Positions 25,576 to 34,454 of a stretch of 64,000 bases of DNA are shown here, one piece after another. The stretch is taken from positions 9,708,501-9,772,500 of the forward strand of contig NZ_JADBEG010000001.1 of assembly GCF_014873755.1 (NCBI RefSeq), written 5' to 3'. The notes under the pieces are model-generated. The model was given only the letters and a program-made list of their open reading frames with translations, had not been told where the DNA came from and made no database searches. A program made the translations under genes and the position numbers. How positions within the stretch are numbered: the stretch's first letter is position 1; each line of letters begins with the position of its first letter. The stretch comes from Amycolatopsis lexingtonensis (lineage in GTDB: Bacteria; Actinomycetota; Actinomycetes; Mycobacteriales; Pseudonocardiaceae).

Positions 25576-26711
25576 GGCCGCACCAGCGGCACCCACGCGC
25601 GCAGCGTGCAGCCGTCGTCTTCGTCGCGGACCAGGCTGACCCGGCCGCCGAGCCGCAGGGCGCGCCCGGCGAGCGTCCGCAGGCCGACGCCGGTGCCGGG
25701 GGCGGCAGGCGCGCCGGTGCCGTCGTCCGCGACGACCACCTGGACCCCGTCTTCGCTGGGCAGGAGGCTGACGATGACCGACGACGCCCGCGCGTGCTTC
25801 TCGACGTTGAGCAGCCCTTCGCGGACGGCGGACACCAGCAGCGCCGTCCGTTCGGCGTCCAGCGGCGGTACCGCCGCGAGCTGCACGAACCGCGCCGGGA
25901 CGCCGCAGCGCGCCTGGAACGAGCGGCAGTGCTCGGCCAGCTCGACCGGCAGCGCCCGCTCCGGGCTGGACTCCGACAGCGCGAGCAGCGACTCCCGCAG
26001 CGCCCCGGCGGCCGCCGAGACGTCCCCTTCCAGCCGTTGCAGCCGGGCCGCGAGCGCCGGGTTGCCGTGCAGGTCCGCGGTCAGGTCGCGGACCTGGACG
26101 CCGATGGAGAACAGCAGCGCGCCGACGGAGTCGTGCAGCGCGCTCTGCATCCGCAGGCGTTCGCCGGCCACCGCGGCCGCGCGGTCCGTCTCGGCCACCC
26201 GTGCCAGGTGCAAGGCCGCCCCGGCCTGGGAGGCGACCTCCTCCATCCGCCGGACGGCGTCGTCGCCGAAGTCGGCGGGCTCGCGCATGGCGGCGTAGGC
26301 GATGGCGACGGTCTCGCCGCGCGCCACGATCGGGACGGCGAGCAGCGCGGCCAGGCCCTCGCCGCGCACCTGGGCGTCGAAGTGGTGGGTGATCGTCGGC
26401 GCGCTGACGTAGTCGGCGACGCGGACCGGCCGGCCCAGCGCCAGCACCCGGCCCCCGACGCCCTGGCCCGTCGACACCTCGAGGTCCTGCAGCGCGTCCG
26501 TGCGGTTGCCGGACATCCAGCGGATCACGGCCAGCCCCGGCTCGGTGAGCTCGCCGACGAAGCCGGCCTTCGCCCCGACCGCCTCCCGGATCAGGCGCGC
26601 GGTCCCGTGCAGCGCGGCGACGCGGTCGAGCGTGCCGAGCAGTTTTTCGCGCTCGCGCAGCAGCTCGCCCAGCACCGCGCTGTACTCGGCGACGTGCTCC
26701 TTTGCCGTCAC
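25572..26711 (-). CDS. GAF domain sensor histidine kinase (NarL-cognate, HisKA_3 type)
   Basis: Soluble sensor kinase of 379 residues with no membrane segments. A short N-terminal coiled-coil helix is followed by a GAF domain (about residues 32-172), a HisKA_3 dimerisation helix with phospho-acceptor His193 (QSALHDSVGALLFSIGVQV) and an ATPase domain with VREGLLNVEKHA and VVADDGTGAP. The cytoplasmic GAF domain suggests an intracellular ligand such as haem, a nucleotide or an aromatic acid. It is encoded upstream of, and overlapping, its response regulator. The GTG start lacks a clear ribosome binding site and is moderately certain. Confidence 0.92.
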   Translation of the reverse strand: MTAKEHVAEYSAVLGELLREREKLLGTLDRVAALHGTARLIREAVGAKAGFVGELTEPGLAVIRWMSGNRTDALQDLEVSTGQGVGGRVLALGRPVRVADYVSAPTITHHFDAQVRGEGLAALLAVPIVARGETVAIAYAAMREPADFGDDAVRRMEEVASQAGAALHLARVAETDRAAAVAGERLRMQSALHDSVGALLFSIGVQVRDLTADLHGNPALAARLQRLEGDVSAAAGALRESLLALSESSPERALPVELAEHCRSFQARCGVPARFVQLAAVPPLDAERTALLVSAVREGLLNVEKHARASSVIVSLLPSEDGVQVVVADDGTGAPAAPGTGVGLRTLAGRALRLGGRVSLVRDEDDGCTLRAWVPLVRP

Positions 26712-26795
26712 GCGCCCACGATCGCACACGGACTGTGGTTTCGGACATACCCGGCTGGAGAGGTAAGCGGGCGCCCGGTCGACTTGAATGGGGGC

Positions 26796-29531
26796 GTGGA
26801 GATCCTCACCGACGCCGCCACGCTCGCGCTCTACACCACCGACGCGTCCAACTACCGGCACGTGCCGCGGGGAGTTGTGCTGCCGAAGACCGTCGACGAC
26901 GTCGTCGCCGCGGTCGCCGAGGCCCGCGCCCGTGACCTGCCGGTGATCGCGCGCGGCGGCGGTACGAGCGTCGCCGGGAACGCGTGCGGGCCCGGGCTGG
27001 TGATCGACGCGTCCCGCCACCTCGGCGGGGTGCTCTCGCTCGACCCGGAGACCAGGCTCGCGCGAGTGCTGCCCGGCACGGTGCTCGACGACCTGCAGGC
27101 GGTCGCGGCGCCGCACGGGCTGCGGTTCGGGCCGGACCCGTCGACGCACAGCCGCTGCACGCTCGGCGGCATGATCGGCAACAACGCGTGCGGTTCGCAC
27201 TCGGTGGCGTGGGGGCGCACGGTCGACGTCGTCCGCTCGCTGGAGGTGCTGCTCTACGACGGCACGCGGCTGCGCGTCGGGCCGGACGAGCCCACCGAGG
27301 GCCGGATCTTCGACGAGCTGCGCGCGCTGGTGCGCGACAACCTGGCGTTGCTGCGCAAGGAACTCTCGACGTGGCCGCGCCGCGTGTCCGGCTACGGGCT
27401 CGAACACCTGTTGCCGGAGAACGGGTTCGACGTCGCCAAGGCGCTCGTCGGGAGCGAGGGCACGTGCGTGACGATCCTGGAGGCGACCGTCTCGCTCGCC
27501 CGGCTCCCGGACCGGAAAGTGCTGGCCGTGCTGGGGTTCCCGTCCGACATCGCGGCGGCGGACGCGGTTCCGGCGATCCTGCCGTGGTCCCCGCTGACCG
27601 TCGAAGGCGTGGACGCCGAGCTGGTCGCGATGCTGCCGGGCCGGGCCGGCGACCTGCCGCCGGGCGGCGCGTGGCTGTTCGTCGAGCTGGCCGGGGAAGA
27701 CCCGGCTTCGCGGGCTCGGGCCCTGGCGGCGTCCCTCGATCTGACGGGCTTCGCGATCGTCGACGACCCCGCCGCGCAACGTGGGCTGTGGCGCATCCGC
27801 GAAGAGGGCGCCGGGCTCGCGACGCGGCTCGCCGACGGCTCGGAAGCCTGGCCCGGCTGGGAGGACGCCGCCGTCCCGCCCGAGCGGCTCGGCGCGTACC
27901 TGCGCGAGTTCAAGGAACTCATGCGCGCGCACGGTCGGCGCAGCGTCGTCTACGGCCACTACGGCGAAGGCTGCCTGCACCTGCGGCTGGACTTCGACCT
28001 GCTGTCGGCGTCCGGCGTCGCGGACTTCCGGCGGTTCCTGGAAGAGGCCGCGGACCTCGTCGCCGCGCACGGCGGCTCGCTGTCCGGCGAGCACGGCGAC
28101 GGCCAGGCGCGCTCCGAGCTGCTGTCCCGGATGTACAGCCCGGAGATGATGGACGTCTTCGCGCGGTTCAAGGCGATCTTCGACCCGGCCGGGCGGATGA
28201 ACCCGGGCATCCTGGTGGCGCCGCGGGCGGTCGACGCGGACCTGCGCGTGCGGGCCACCTCGCCGTCCTTTGAGGACAGTGTGCTCCTCGGCTACCCGGA
28301 GGACCGGGCGAGTTTCGGGCAGGCGATGCGGCGCTGCGTCGGCGTCGGGAAGTGCCGCAACACCAGCGGTGGCGGGGTGATGTGCCCGAGCTATCGGGCC
28401 ACCCGCGAGGAGCAGCACTCGACGCGCGGGCGCGCGCACCTGCTGGCCGAGATGATCAACGGCGAAGTGATCAAGGGCGGCTGGCGGTCGGCCGAAGTGC
28501 ACGACGCGCTGGACTTGTGCCTGTCCTGCAAGGGATGCCTGTCGGACTGCCCGGTCGACGTCGACATGGCGACGTACAAGTCCGAGTTCCTGCACCAGCA
28601 CTACCGCCGCCGGCTGCGTCCGGCGTCGCACTACTCGATGGGCTGGCTGCCGCTGTGGCTGCGGCTCAGCGCCCGGGCACCGCGGCTGGCCAACGCCGTC
28701 GGGCGGTCTCGCTTGGCGGGCTGGGTGAAACGGCTCGGCGGGATCGCGCCGGAACGCGATCTGCCGTCGTTCGCCGCTTCGCCGTTCACCAGTTCGCGGG
28801 CGGATCTGCGGCGCCGGGCTTCGGGCGAGCGCCGGGTCGTGCTGTGGCCGGATTCCTTCAACAACTACCTGACGCCGTCGGTGCTCGACGCCGCGTACGA
28901 GGTGCTCACCGCGGCGGGCTACGACGTCGTGCTCCCGGACCGCGGGGTCTGCTGTGGACTGACGTGGGTGTCGACCGGCCAGCTCGGCGTGGCCCGGCGC
29001 GTGCTGGACCGGACCCTGGCCGTGCTCGCGCCGTACCTGGAGGACGGCTACGAGGTGGCCGGGCTCGAACCGAGCTGCACGGCGCTGTTCCGCGGCGACC
29101 TGCCCGCGCTCATGCCCGGCGACGCGCGCGCGGAACTGCTGGCGTCGCGGACGTTCACCTTCGCGGAACTGCTGGAGCGGGCGCCGATCCCGTTCGCGGC
29201 ACTGGACGTCGACGCCATCACGCAGGTGCATTGCCACCAGCACGCGGTCCTCGGCTTCGGCGCGGACGAGTCGGCGATGGCGGCCGCGGGCATCCGCAAC
29301 AAGACGCTGGATTCGGGCTGTTGCGGCCTGGCGGGCAACTTCGGCTTCGAGCGCGGCCACTACGACGTCTCGAAGGCGGTGGCGGAGGACCGGATGCTCC
29401 CGGCGATCCGCGCGGCTTCGGAAGACACGGTGGTGGTGTCGGACGGCTTCAGCTGCCGGACGCAGATCGAGCAGGAGTCGGGCCGCCGTCCGGTGCACCT
29501 GGCGGAGCTACTTCGGCGCGCCTTGCCCTGA
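26796..29531 (+). CDS. FAD-linked oxidase fused to Fe-S/CCG domain (glycolate or D-lactate dehydrogenase type)
   Basis: Large single-chain 2-hydroxyacid dehydrogenase (911 residues). The N-terminal PCMH FAD domain shows IARGGGTSVAGNACGPG (about residues 50-66) and GMIGNNACGSHSVAWGR; then a FAD-oxidase C domain with GHYGEGCLHLRLDFD and HGDGQARSELL; then a ferredoxin-like region with CVGVGKC (about 512) and CLSCKGCLSDCPVD (about 574); then two CCG domains (VCCGLTWVS about 717 and CCGLAGNF about 842). It thus joins in one chain what glycolate oxidase divides among GlcD and GlcF. It is divergent from a two-component system and its last 24 bp overlap the convergent phosphotransferase gene. Confidence 0.92.
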   Translation: MEILTDAATLALYTTDASNYRHVPRGVVLPKTVDDVVAAVAEARARDLPVIARGGGTSVAGNACGPGLVIDASRHLGGVLSLDPETRLARVLPGTVLDDLQAVAAPHGLRFGPDPSTHSRCTLGGMIGNNACGSHSVAWGRTVDVVRSLEVLLYDGTRLRVGPDEPTEGRIFDELRALVRDNLALLRKELSTWPRRVSGYGLEHLLPENGFDVAKALVGSEGTCVTILEATVSLARLPDRKVLAVLGFPSDIAAADAVPAILPWSPLTVEGVDAELVAMLPGRAGDLPPGGAWLFVELAGEDPASRARALAASLDLTGFAIVDDPAAQRGLWRIREEGAGLATRLADGSEAWPGWEDAAVPPERLGAYLREFKELMRAHGRRSVVYGHYGEGCLHLRLDFDLLSASGVADFRRFLEEAADLVAAHGGSLSGEHGDGQARSELLSRMYSPEMMDVFARFKAIFDPAGRMNPGILVAPRAVDADLRVRATSPSFEDSVLLGYPEDRASFGQAMRRCVGVGKCRNTSGGGVMCPSYRATREEQHSTRGRAHLLAEMINGEVIKGGWRSAEVHDALDLCLSCKGCLSDCPVDVDMATYKSEFLHQHYRRRLRPASHYSMGWLPLWLRLSARAPRLANAVGRSRLAGWVKRLGGIAPERDLPSFAASPFTSSRADLRRRASGERRVVLWPDSFNNYLTPSVLDAAYEVLTAAGYDVVLPDRGVCCGLTWVSTGQLGVARRVLDRTLAVLAPYLEDGYEVAGLEPSCTALFRGDLPALMPGDARAELLASRTFTFAELLERAPIPFAALDVDAITQVHCHQHAVLGFGADESAMAAAGIRNKTLDSGCCGLAGNFGFERGHYDVSKAVAEDRMLPAIRAASEDTVVVSDGFSCRTQIEQESGRRPVHLAELLRRALP

Positions 29532-30410
29532 ACCCCACCAAGCCGTCGCGAGCGCTTCCAGCGTCGGTTCCGGCGGTGCGGGCAGTTCCCTGAAGTACCA
29601 CGGGAAGTTGCTGTAGACGTGCAGCAGCGCGTACGCCAGGCAACGGCGTTCGTCGATCGACTGCCCGTAGCCGTCGAGGAACCGGCGCAGGAGGTCGGCG
29701 TCGCCACTGGTCACGAACAGGCCCACCGCCACGAAGTCGTACTCCGCCGCGCCGCGCATCGCGGGTTCGAAGTCGAACAGTCCCGTGATGCGGCCGTTGT
29801 CGATCATCACGTGGTCGCGCATGAACTCGGTGTGCAGCGGCACGACCGGCGGCGTCCCGAGGTCGACGGCGTCGAGGAACGCCGGGATCCGCGCCACCCA
29901 GGCTTCGTCCAGCTTGGTCCGGCGGTGGTGCTCGACGACCTTCGCGCGTTGCCTCGCGACGAACTCGGACCAGTCCACGGGGGCCAGGCCCGCCAGCCGC
30001 GGGTCGTCGACCGCGTGGAACGTGGCCAGCAGTTCGCCCAGTTCGGGCATCAGCCGCCGCCTGTCCTCGGTGGACAGCGTCGGCCAGGCCTCCTTGAGGG
30101 TCCGGCCGGGCAGGCGTTCCATCAGCAGCCAGGCCCAGCCGTCGTGCTCGCCCGCGTCCTTCAGCGCCGGTGTCGGCAGGCTGCCGGGCAGCACCTCGAG
30201 CATCGTGCGTTCGGTGGTGATTTCGTCGCGGTACAGCGGCGGGTACAGCTTGAGGACCAGGTCGTCGCCGACGGCGTACACCGGCAGCGAACCCTCGGTG
30301 AACGGCACGACGTCGTCGCGCCCCAGCAGGCCGGTGACCGCGGGCAGCAGACCGGCGCGGGTGAGCGCCTCGAACTCGGCCTCGGTCGCCGCGGGCGGGA
30401 AGGGCACCAT
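29508..30410 (-). CDS. Phosphotransferase family protein (APH fold)
   Basis: Aminoglycoside-phosphotransferase-fold kinase of 300 residues. N-lobe features are the VYAVGDDLVLKLYPP strand with the ATP-binding lysine and the TTERTMLEVL helix; the hinge region is WLLMERLPGRTLKEAW. The catalytic loop reads LHTEFMRDHVMID, so the usual HGDLxxxN pattern is altered (Glu in place of the catalytic Asp), while the metal-binding aspartate is kept in GLFDFEPAM. Activity may therefore differ from true antibiotic kinases. No ribosome binding site is seen; TAACGT ends 7 nt before the ATG. The 3' end overlaps the oxidase gene. Confidence 0.85.
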   Translation of the reverse strand: MVPFPPAATEAEFEALTRAGLLPAVTGLLGRDDVVPFTEGSLPVYAVGDDLVLKLYPPLYRDEITTERTMLEVLPGSLPTPALKDAGEHDGWAWLLMERLPGRTLKEAWPTLSTEDRRRLMPELGELLATFHAVDDPRLAGLAPVDWSEFVARQRAKVVEHHRRTKLDEAWVARIPAFLDAVDLGTPPVVPLHTEFMRDHVMIDNGRITGLFDFEPAMRGAAEYDFVAVGLFVTSGDADLLRRFLDGYGQSIDERRCLAYALLHVYSNFPWYFRELPAPPEPTLEALATAWWGSGQGAPK

Positions 30411-30417
30411 GACCCCG

Positions 30418-30423
30418 ACGTTA
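30418..30423 (-). promoter_or_regulatory. -10 element TAACGT, leaderless phosphotransferase mRNA
   Basis: TAACGT ends 7 nt before the ATG and no ribosome binding site is present. It lies in the 30-bp gap after the TetR gene, which is on the same strand. Confidence 0.5.
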
Positions 30424-30440
30424 GGGCGGGTGTCCAGCGG

Positions 30441-31004
30441 TTATTCGCTGCGCTCCAGCAGCGTCCGGGTCGCGGTGAGCACGAGCCGGCAGACCTCTTC
30501 GGGGTCGGCGCTGGCCAGCGGCTCCTTGCCGGAGATCTCGCGGACCAGCGCGATGCCCATCAGCCAGGCCAGCGCGAGGTCGGCGCGCAGCTCGGCGTCC
30601 GGGGCGTCGGTCAGCGTCGCCAGCACCCGCGCGTACTCCTCGCCGATCTCCTGCCGGATCGCGGCCGCGACGCCGTCGCTGCCCGACGAGCGCAGGTACG
30701 TCTCCAGCGTCCGGTTCCCCGCGCCGTCCGGCGCCAGCATGCTGCGCAAGGAAGCGCTGAAGAGCCGCTCGGGCGGCGTGGTGGCCAGCTGTTCGCGCCC
30801 GTTGCGCGCGATGACCGCCTCGAACAGCGCTTCCTTGCTGCCGAAGTAGCGGAAGAGCAGCGACTGGTTGACCCCGGCGAGCTTGGCGATGTCCCGCACG
30901 GTCGTCCGGTCGAAGCCGCGTTCGGCGAACAGCTTCGCGGCGGCGTCGAGCAACGCCAGCCGCGTCGCGGCCGCGTCCCGCTTCCGGCCGGGCTGTTCGC
31001 TCAC
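30441..31004 (-). CDS. TetR family transcriptional regulator
   Basis: TetR-type regulator of 187 residues. The helix-turn-helix is at about residues 12-58 (RTTVRDIAKLAGVNQSLLFRYF); the ligand domain is of unknown specificity. It lies downstream of a P450-ferredoxin operon and upstream of the phosphotransferase, all on the same strand but separated from the former by a large repeat. TAACCT ends 6 nt before the GTG start and there is no ribosome binding site. A candidate target is the 20-bp perfect palindrome at 33223 upstream of the second P450, which has no other obvious regulator; this is conjecture. Confidence 0.92.
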   Translation of the reverse strand: MSEQPGRKRDAAATRLALLDAAAKLFAERGFDRTTVRDIAKLAGVNQSLLFRYFGSKEALFEAVIARNGREQLATTPPERLFSASLRSMLAPDGAGNRTLETYLRSSGSDGVAAAIRQEIGEEYARVLATLTDAPDAELRADLALAWLMGIALVREISGKEPLASADPEEVCRLVLTATRTLLERSE

Positions 31005-31010
31005 CGGTGC

Positions 31011-31016
31011 AGGTTA
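31011..31016 (-). promoter_or_regulatory. -10 element TAACCT, leaderless tetR
   Basis: TAACCT ends 6 nt before the GTG start, within the palindrome GGTTAACC that might be an autoregulatory site. Confidence 0.5.
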
Positions 31017-31023
31017 ACCGGCA

Positions 31024-31174
31024 AACCGGACGCGCGTGCGCCCGCCTCAAGCGCCCCAATGTGGCGTTGGTTGCGTCCAACGCACCGAACGCCACATTGG
31101 GTGCGTCCGACGCACCGAACGCCACATTGGGGCGCTCGGCCTGAGCCGCTAACCGGACGCGCGTGCGCCCGCCT
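31024..31174. repeat. 24-bp direct repeats flanking family C element
   Basis: A perfect 24-bp direct repeat beginning AACCGGACGCGCGTGCG occurs at 31024-31047 and 31151-31174. It brackets the family C inverted repeat. The right copy reaches two bases into the end of the ferredoxin gene. Such flanking duplication suggests that the element arrived by a duplication or insertion event. Confidence 0.8.
31051..31135. repeat. Inverted-repeat element, family C
   Basis: Perfect 18-bp outer arms GCGCCCCAATGTGGCGTT (31051-31068) and complement (31118-31135), with a third copy of the AACGCCACATTGG motif and a 17-bp internal palindrome between them. No coding frame. It shares the CCACATTG core with family B. 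Confidence 0.85.
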
Positions 31175-31370
31175 ACGTGCCGGTGAGCCGGAGCGCGGCG
31201 GCCGGGCAGGTCAGCTCGGCCTGCCGGACCGCGTCCTCCTCGCCCGCCGCCGGTTCTTCGGCGAGGAGGACGACCGTGCCGGTCTCCTCGTCCTGGTCGA
31301 ACGTCCCCGGCGCGAGCAGCACGCACTGTCCGGAAGCGACACAGCTTTCGGTGTCGGCGGTGATCTTCAT
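31173..31370 (-). CDS. 3Fe-4S ferredoxin partner of the upstream P450
   Basis: Electron-transfer protein of 65 residues of the short actinobacterial P450-partner type. Three cysteines form the cluster site: Cys10 and Cys16 (CVASGQC) and a later CP pair (LTCPAAAL), with the fourth ligand absent, consistent with a [3Fe-4S] cluster. It starts 4 nt after the P450 stop codon, so the two are co-translated. It should deliver electrons from a separate ferredoxin reductase, not encoded here, to the P450. Confidence 0.95.
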   Translation of the reverse strand: MKITADTESCVASGQCVLLAPGTFDQDEETGTVVLLAEEPAAGEEDAVRQAELTCPAAALRLTGT

Positions 31371-31374
31371 CGGT

Positions 31375-32589
31375 TCACCACTCCACCGGGACGCGGTCGA
31401 CGCCGCCGGCCACGCGGTTGGTGCGGACCGGGATCTCGTCGATCCCGACCGCGAGCCGCAGGCCCGGGAAGCGGCGGAACAGCTTCGGGAACACCGTCCG
31501 CAGCTCGGTGCGGGCGAGGTTGGCGCCGATGCAGACGTGCGCGCCGGTGCCGAAGGCGAGGTGGACGTTCGGCGTCCGGTCCGGGTCGAACTCGTCGGGG
31601 TCGGCGAACACCGCCGCGTCGCGGTTGGCCGCGTCGCTGGAGATGAGGACGGCGTCGCCGCGGGCGATCCGGGTGCCCGCGATCTCGACGTCCTCGTGCG
31701 CGTACCGCAGGAGGCCGGTGCCGCTGGTGGCGGTCAGCCGCAGGATCTCCTCGACGGTCTGCGCGACCTGGCCTTCGGGGTCGGCGGCGAACCGGTCGCG
31801 GCGGGCGGTGTCGGTGAGCAGGAACAGCGTGCCCATCGCGATCCGCGTCGACGTCGTCTCGTGGCCGGCGAACAGCAGCCCGGCGCCCATCCGGGCGAGG
31901 TCGTCGTCGGTGAAGGTCGGGTCTTCGGCCTGGACGGCGACCATGTCGGAGATGACGTCCGGTTGCGGGTCCGCGCGCTTGGCCTCGGCCAGCTCTGTCA
32001 TGTACGCCTTGAACTCGGTCATGGCGGCCTGCGCGTCCTCGCCGCCGTCCATCCGGGCGATCCGCTCGGACAGGCCGCGGAACTTCTCGCGGTCCTCGTA
32101 GGGCACGCCGAGCAGCTCGCAGATCACCAGCACGGGCAAGGGGAACGCGAGGAAGTCGGTGAGGTCGACCGGCGCGCCCGGGTCGGCGTCGCGGGCGGCC
32201 TGCAGGTCGTCGAGGCAGCGGTCGGTCAGCTCGGCGATCCGGTCGCCGAGGGCGCGCATGCGCGGCGCGGAGAAGGCGGGCGCCAGCATCCGGCGCATCC
32301 GCTTGTGCTCCCGCTCTTCGTTTTCGAAGTCCCCGCTCGGCCCGTCCTGCACCGCGGCGTAGGAGATCCGCGACGCCTGCTCCGGCGCCGGGTGCGAGCG
32401 CCCGAAGCGCCGGTCGCGGAAGACCTCCTTGGCCTCCTCGTAGGAGGTGATGAGCCAGGCGGGGTCGCCGGCCGGGGTGAGCACGCGGCTCACGGGCGTC
32501 TGCCGCCGGAGCGCCTCGTAGTCCGGGGCGATCTCGAGCGCGTTGCCGCGGGTGAAGGGGAGCCGAGGCGTTTGTTCGGTGGTGGTCAT
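31375..32589 (-). CDS. Cytochrome P450 (PadR-linked)
   Basis: Soluble haem monooxygenase of 404 residues. The haem loop [15 protein letters not shown] places the thiolate at Cys353; the I-helix carries [13 protein letters not shown] and the K-helix EEILR supplies the ExxR pair. The start ATG has AGGAG upstream and overlaps the PadR stop codon by 4 bp. The operon is PadR-P450-ferredoxin, so the enzyme is probably induced by its substrate via the PadR repressor. Sequence alone does not give the substrate; there is no biosynthetic cluster around it, so a xenobiotic or fatty-acid role is as likely as natural-product tailoring. Confidence 0.95.
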   Translation of the reverse strand: MTTTEQTPRLPFTRGNALEIAPDYEALRRQTPVSRVLTPAGDPAWLITSYEEAKEVFRDRRFGRSHPAPEQASRISYAAVQDGPSGDFENEEREHKRMRRMLAPAFSAPRMRALGDRIAELTDRCLDDLQAARDADPGAPVDLTDFLAFPLPVLVICELLGVPYEDREKFRGLSERIARMDGGEDAQAAMTEFKAYMTELAEAKRADPQPDVISDMVAVQAEDPTFTDDDLARMGAGLLFAGHETTSTRIAMGTLFLLTDTARRDRFAADPEGQVAQTVEEILRLTATSGTGLLRYAHEDVEIAGTRIARGDAVLISSDAANRDAAVFADPDEFDPDRTPNVHLAFGTGAHVCIGANLARTELRTVFPKLFRRFPGLRLAVGIDEIPVRTNRVAGGVDRVPVEW

Positions 32590-33089
32590 GCGTCGCTCCT
32601 GGGGTTCAGATCGGAAAGCCAGCGCAGTTCGGCGTCGAACCGCCCGAGCACGTGCCGCAGCGCGGCGCGGCTCCACGGATCGGCCTGCCCGGCGGCGAGC
32701 TCGGTCAGCCGTCGTTGCTCGGCGGTCAGCGCCCGTTCGCGGACTTCGAGCACCCGCGCCCGTTCTTCCGGGCGCAGCCACCCGAAGTTCCCGACGCGCG
32801 CCAGGAACTCCTCCTGGCTGAGCGCCAGCTCGGGCGGGAAGTCCGCGAGCAGGTCGTGCAGCAGCTCCCGCCCGACGTCGGTGATCGTGTAGACGTGCCG
32901 CGGCGGCTTGGCCTCCTGCTCCTCGGCACTGCGGCTCACCGCACCGGCGTCGACGAAGCGCCGAAGCGTGGGGTACAGCGAGTTGTTCGACAAGGTGTGC
33001 CCGGTCGACGCCTCCACGGCTTTGCGCAGCTCATAGCCGTGCATCGGTTCGCGGGCCAGCTTCGACAGCAGGAGGATCTCGATCCACAC
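32586..33089 (-). CDS. PadR family transcriptional regulator
   Basis: Winged-helix repressor of 167 residues. The N-terminal PadR domain contains [20 protein letters not shown] and [18 protein letters not shown], the wing has [16 protein letters not shown], and a C-terminal helical coiled-coil region (about residues 95-160) mediates dimerisation. The GTG start lies at the edge of a 19-bp inverted repeat, so bound repressor would block its own expression. The gene heads the P450-ferredoxin operon (4-bp overlap with the P450). Confidence 0.93.
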   Translation of the reverse strand: MWIEILLLSKLAREPMHGYELRKAVEASTGHTLSNNSLYPTLRRFVDAGAVSRSAEEQEAKPPRHVYTITDVGRELLHDLLADFPPELALSQEEFLARVGNFGWLRPEERARVLEVRERALTAEQRRLTELAAGQADPWSRAALRHVLGRFDAELRWLSDLNPRSDA

Positions 33090-33108
33090 CTAGGTCACCG
33101 TAACCTAG
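33090..33108. promoter_or_regulatory. PadR operator adjoining the padR start codon
   Basis: CTAGGTCACCGTAACCTAG is a 19-bp inverted repeat with one mismatched pair, immediately upstream of the padR GTG. Further CGGTGAC half-sites follow around 33113, 33135 and 33166, which could give cooperative binding across the divergent P450 promoters. Confidence 0.75.
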
Positions 33109-33222
33109 TCTCCGGTGACCCGGCAATGGCTCACGGTGACATGTGGACGGAAACTTTCCGTTACCGCGGTGACTGGGTGTGGCCGGATCGGCGCTCGACG
33201 TGAGACCTCGACCTGTGTAGCG

Positions 33223-33242
33223 TTGTAAGCAGCTGCTTACAA
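33223..33242. promoter_or_regulatory. Perfect 20-bp palindrome upstream of the second P450
   Basis: TTGTAAGCAGCTGCTTACAA (10 bp arms, no spacer) ends 21 bp before the P450 start codon. This is typical of a TetR-family operator, but the neighbouring TetR genes each have other candidate sites or none, so the cognate regulator is not known. Confidence 0.75.
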
Positions 33243-33263
33243 TCTGGAGCACGGGGGTTCCGC

Positions 33264-34454
33264 ATGACAGTCACCCACACCGAGCCGCTCTCGTACCCCT
33301 TCAACGAGGAGGCGGGCCTCGACCTCAACGAGGCTTACGCGGCTGCTCGGGACGCCGAGGGCATGGTCCGGGTGAAGATGACCTACGGCGAGCCGGCGTG
33401 GCTGGCCACCCGGTACGCCGATGCCCGGCTCGTGCTGGGCGACCGCCGGTTTTCGCGGGCGATGGAGAAGGAGAAGGACGCGCCGCGGCGCATGCCCGTG
33501 CAGCGGGACGGCGGGATCCTGCAGATGGACCCGCCGGACCACACGCGGCTGCGGACGCTGGTCGCGAAGGCGTTCACCATGCGCCGCGTCGAGCTGCTGC
33601 GGCCGCGCGTCGCTTCGCTGGCTTCGGAGCTGATCGCGGACATGAAGGCGGCCGGGGCGCCCGCCGACCTCGTCGACGCCTACGCGCTGCCCATCCCGGT
33701 CGCGGTGATCTGCGAGCTGCTCGGCGTCCCGGTCGCCGACCGGCCCAAGTTCCGGGTGTGGAGCGACGCCGCGCTGTCCACCAGCGGGCTCACGCCCGAG
33801 GAGTTCGAGCGCAACCGCGAAGAGCTGCGCGACTACATGCGCGGGCTGATCGCCGAGCACCGCGAAGCGCCGCAGGACGACCTGATGACCGCGCTGATCG
33901 AAGCCCGCGACGTGCGCGACCGGCTGACCGAGCTGGAACTCGTCGACCTCTGCGTCGGCATCCTCGTCGCCGGGCACGAGACGACCGCGAGCCAGATCCC
34001 CAACTTCGTCTACGCGCTGCAGGGCCAGCACGAGCACTGGGACCGGCTGGTCGCCGACCCGGACCTGATCCCGGCCGCCGTCGAGGAGCTGCTGCGGTTC
34101 GTGCCGCTCGGTGCGGGCGCCGGGTTCGCCCGCTACGCCACCGAAGACGTCGAGGTCGGCGGGGTGCTCGTGCGCGCGGGGGAGCCGGTGCTGGTCGCGG
34201 TCGGCGCGGCCAACCGCGACGGCCTCCAGTTCGACGACGCCGAGAAGCTGCGCTTCGACCGCGGCGACAACCACCACCTCGGCTTCGGCCACGGCGTCCA
34301 CCACTGCCTCGGCGCCCCGCTCGCCCGGCTGGAACTGCAGGAGGCGCTGCGCGCGTTGGTCACCGAAATGCCGGGCCTGCACCTCGCCGGCGATATCGTG
34401 TGGAAGACGCAGATGCTCGTCCGCGGACCGCGGTCGATGCCGATCGGATGGTGA
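33264..34454 (+). CDS. Cytochrome P450
   Basis: Soluble haem monooxygenase of 396 residues, of the actinomycete CYP105/107-like type. The haem loop GFGHGVHHCLGAPLAR gives Cys348 as thiolate ligand; the I-helix reads ILVAGHETTASQI and the K-helix EELLR. A GGGGG ribosome binding site precedes the ATG. Its stop codon shares a base with the start of a ferredoxin gene. It is divergent from the PadR-P450-ferredoxin operon, so the locus holds two independent P450-ferredoxin pairs sharing one promoter region. Substrate unknown. Confidence 0.95.
   Translation: MTVTHTEPLSYPFNEEAGLDLNEAYAAARDAEGMVRVKMTYGEPAWLATRYADARLVLGDRRFSRAMEKEKDAPRRMPVQRDGGILQMDPPDHTRLRTLVAKAFTMRRVELLRPRVASLASELIADMKAAGAPADLVDAYALPIPVAVICELLGVPVADRPKFRVWSDAALSTSGLTPEEFERNREELRDYMRGLIAEHREAPQDDLMTALIEARDVRDRLTELELVDLCVGILVAGHETTASQIPNFVYALQGQHEHWDRLVADPDLIPAAVEELLRFVPLGAGAGFARYATEDVEVGGVLVRAGEPVLVAVGAANRDGLQFDDAEKLRFDRGDNHHLGFGHGVHHCLGAPLARLELQEALRALVTEMPGLHLAGDIVWKTQMLVRGPRSMPIGW

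Noticed and set aside
25794..26795. Upstream extension of the FAD oxidase frame across the histidine kinase gene
   Set aside because: The oxidase homology begins at the GTG at 26796; the region before it is the antisense of the kinase, which has a complete set of kinase motifs.
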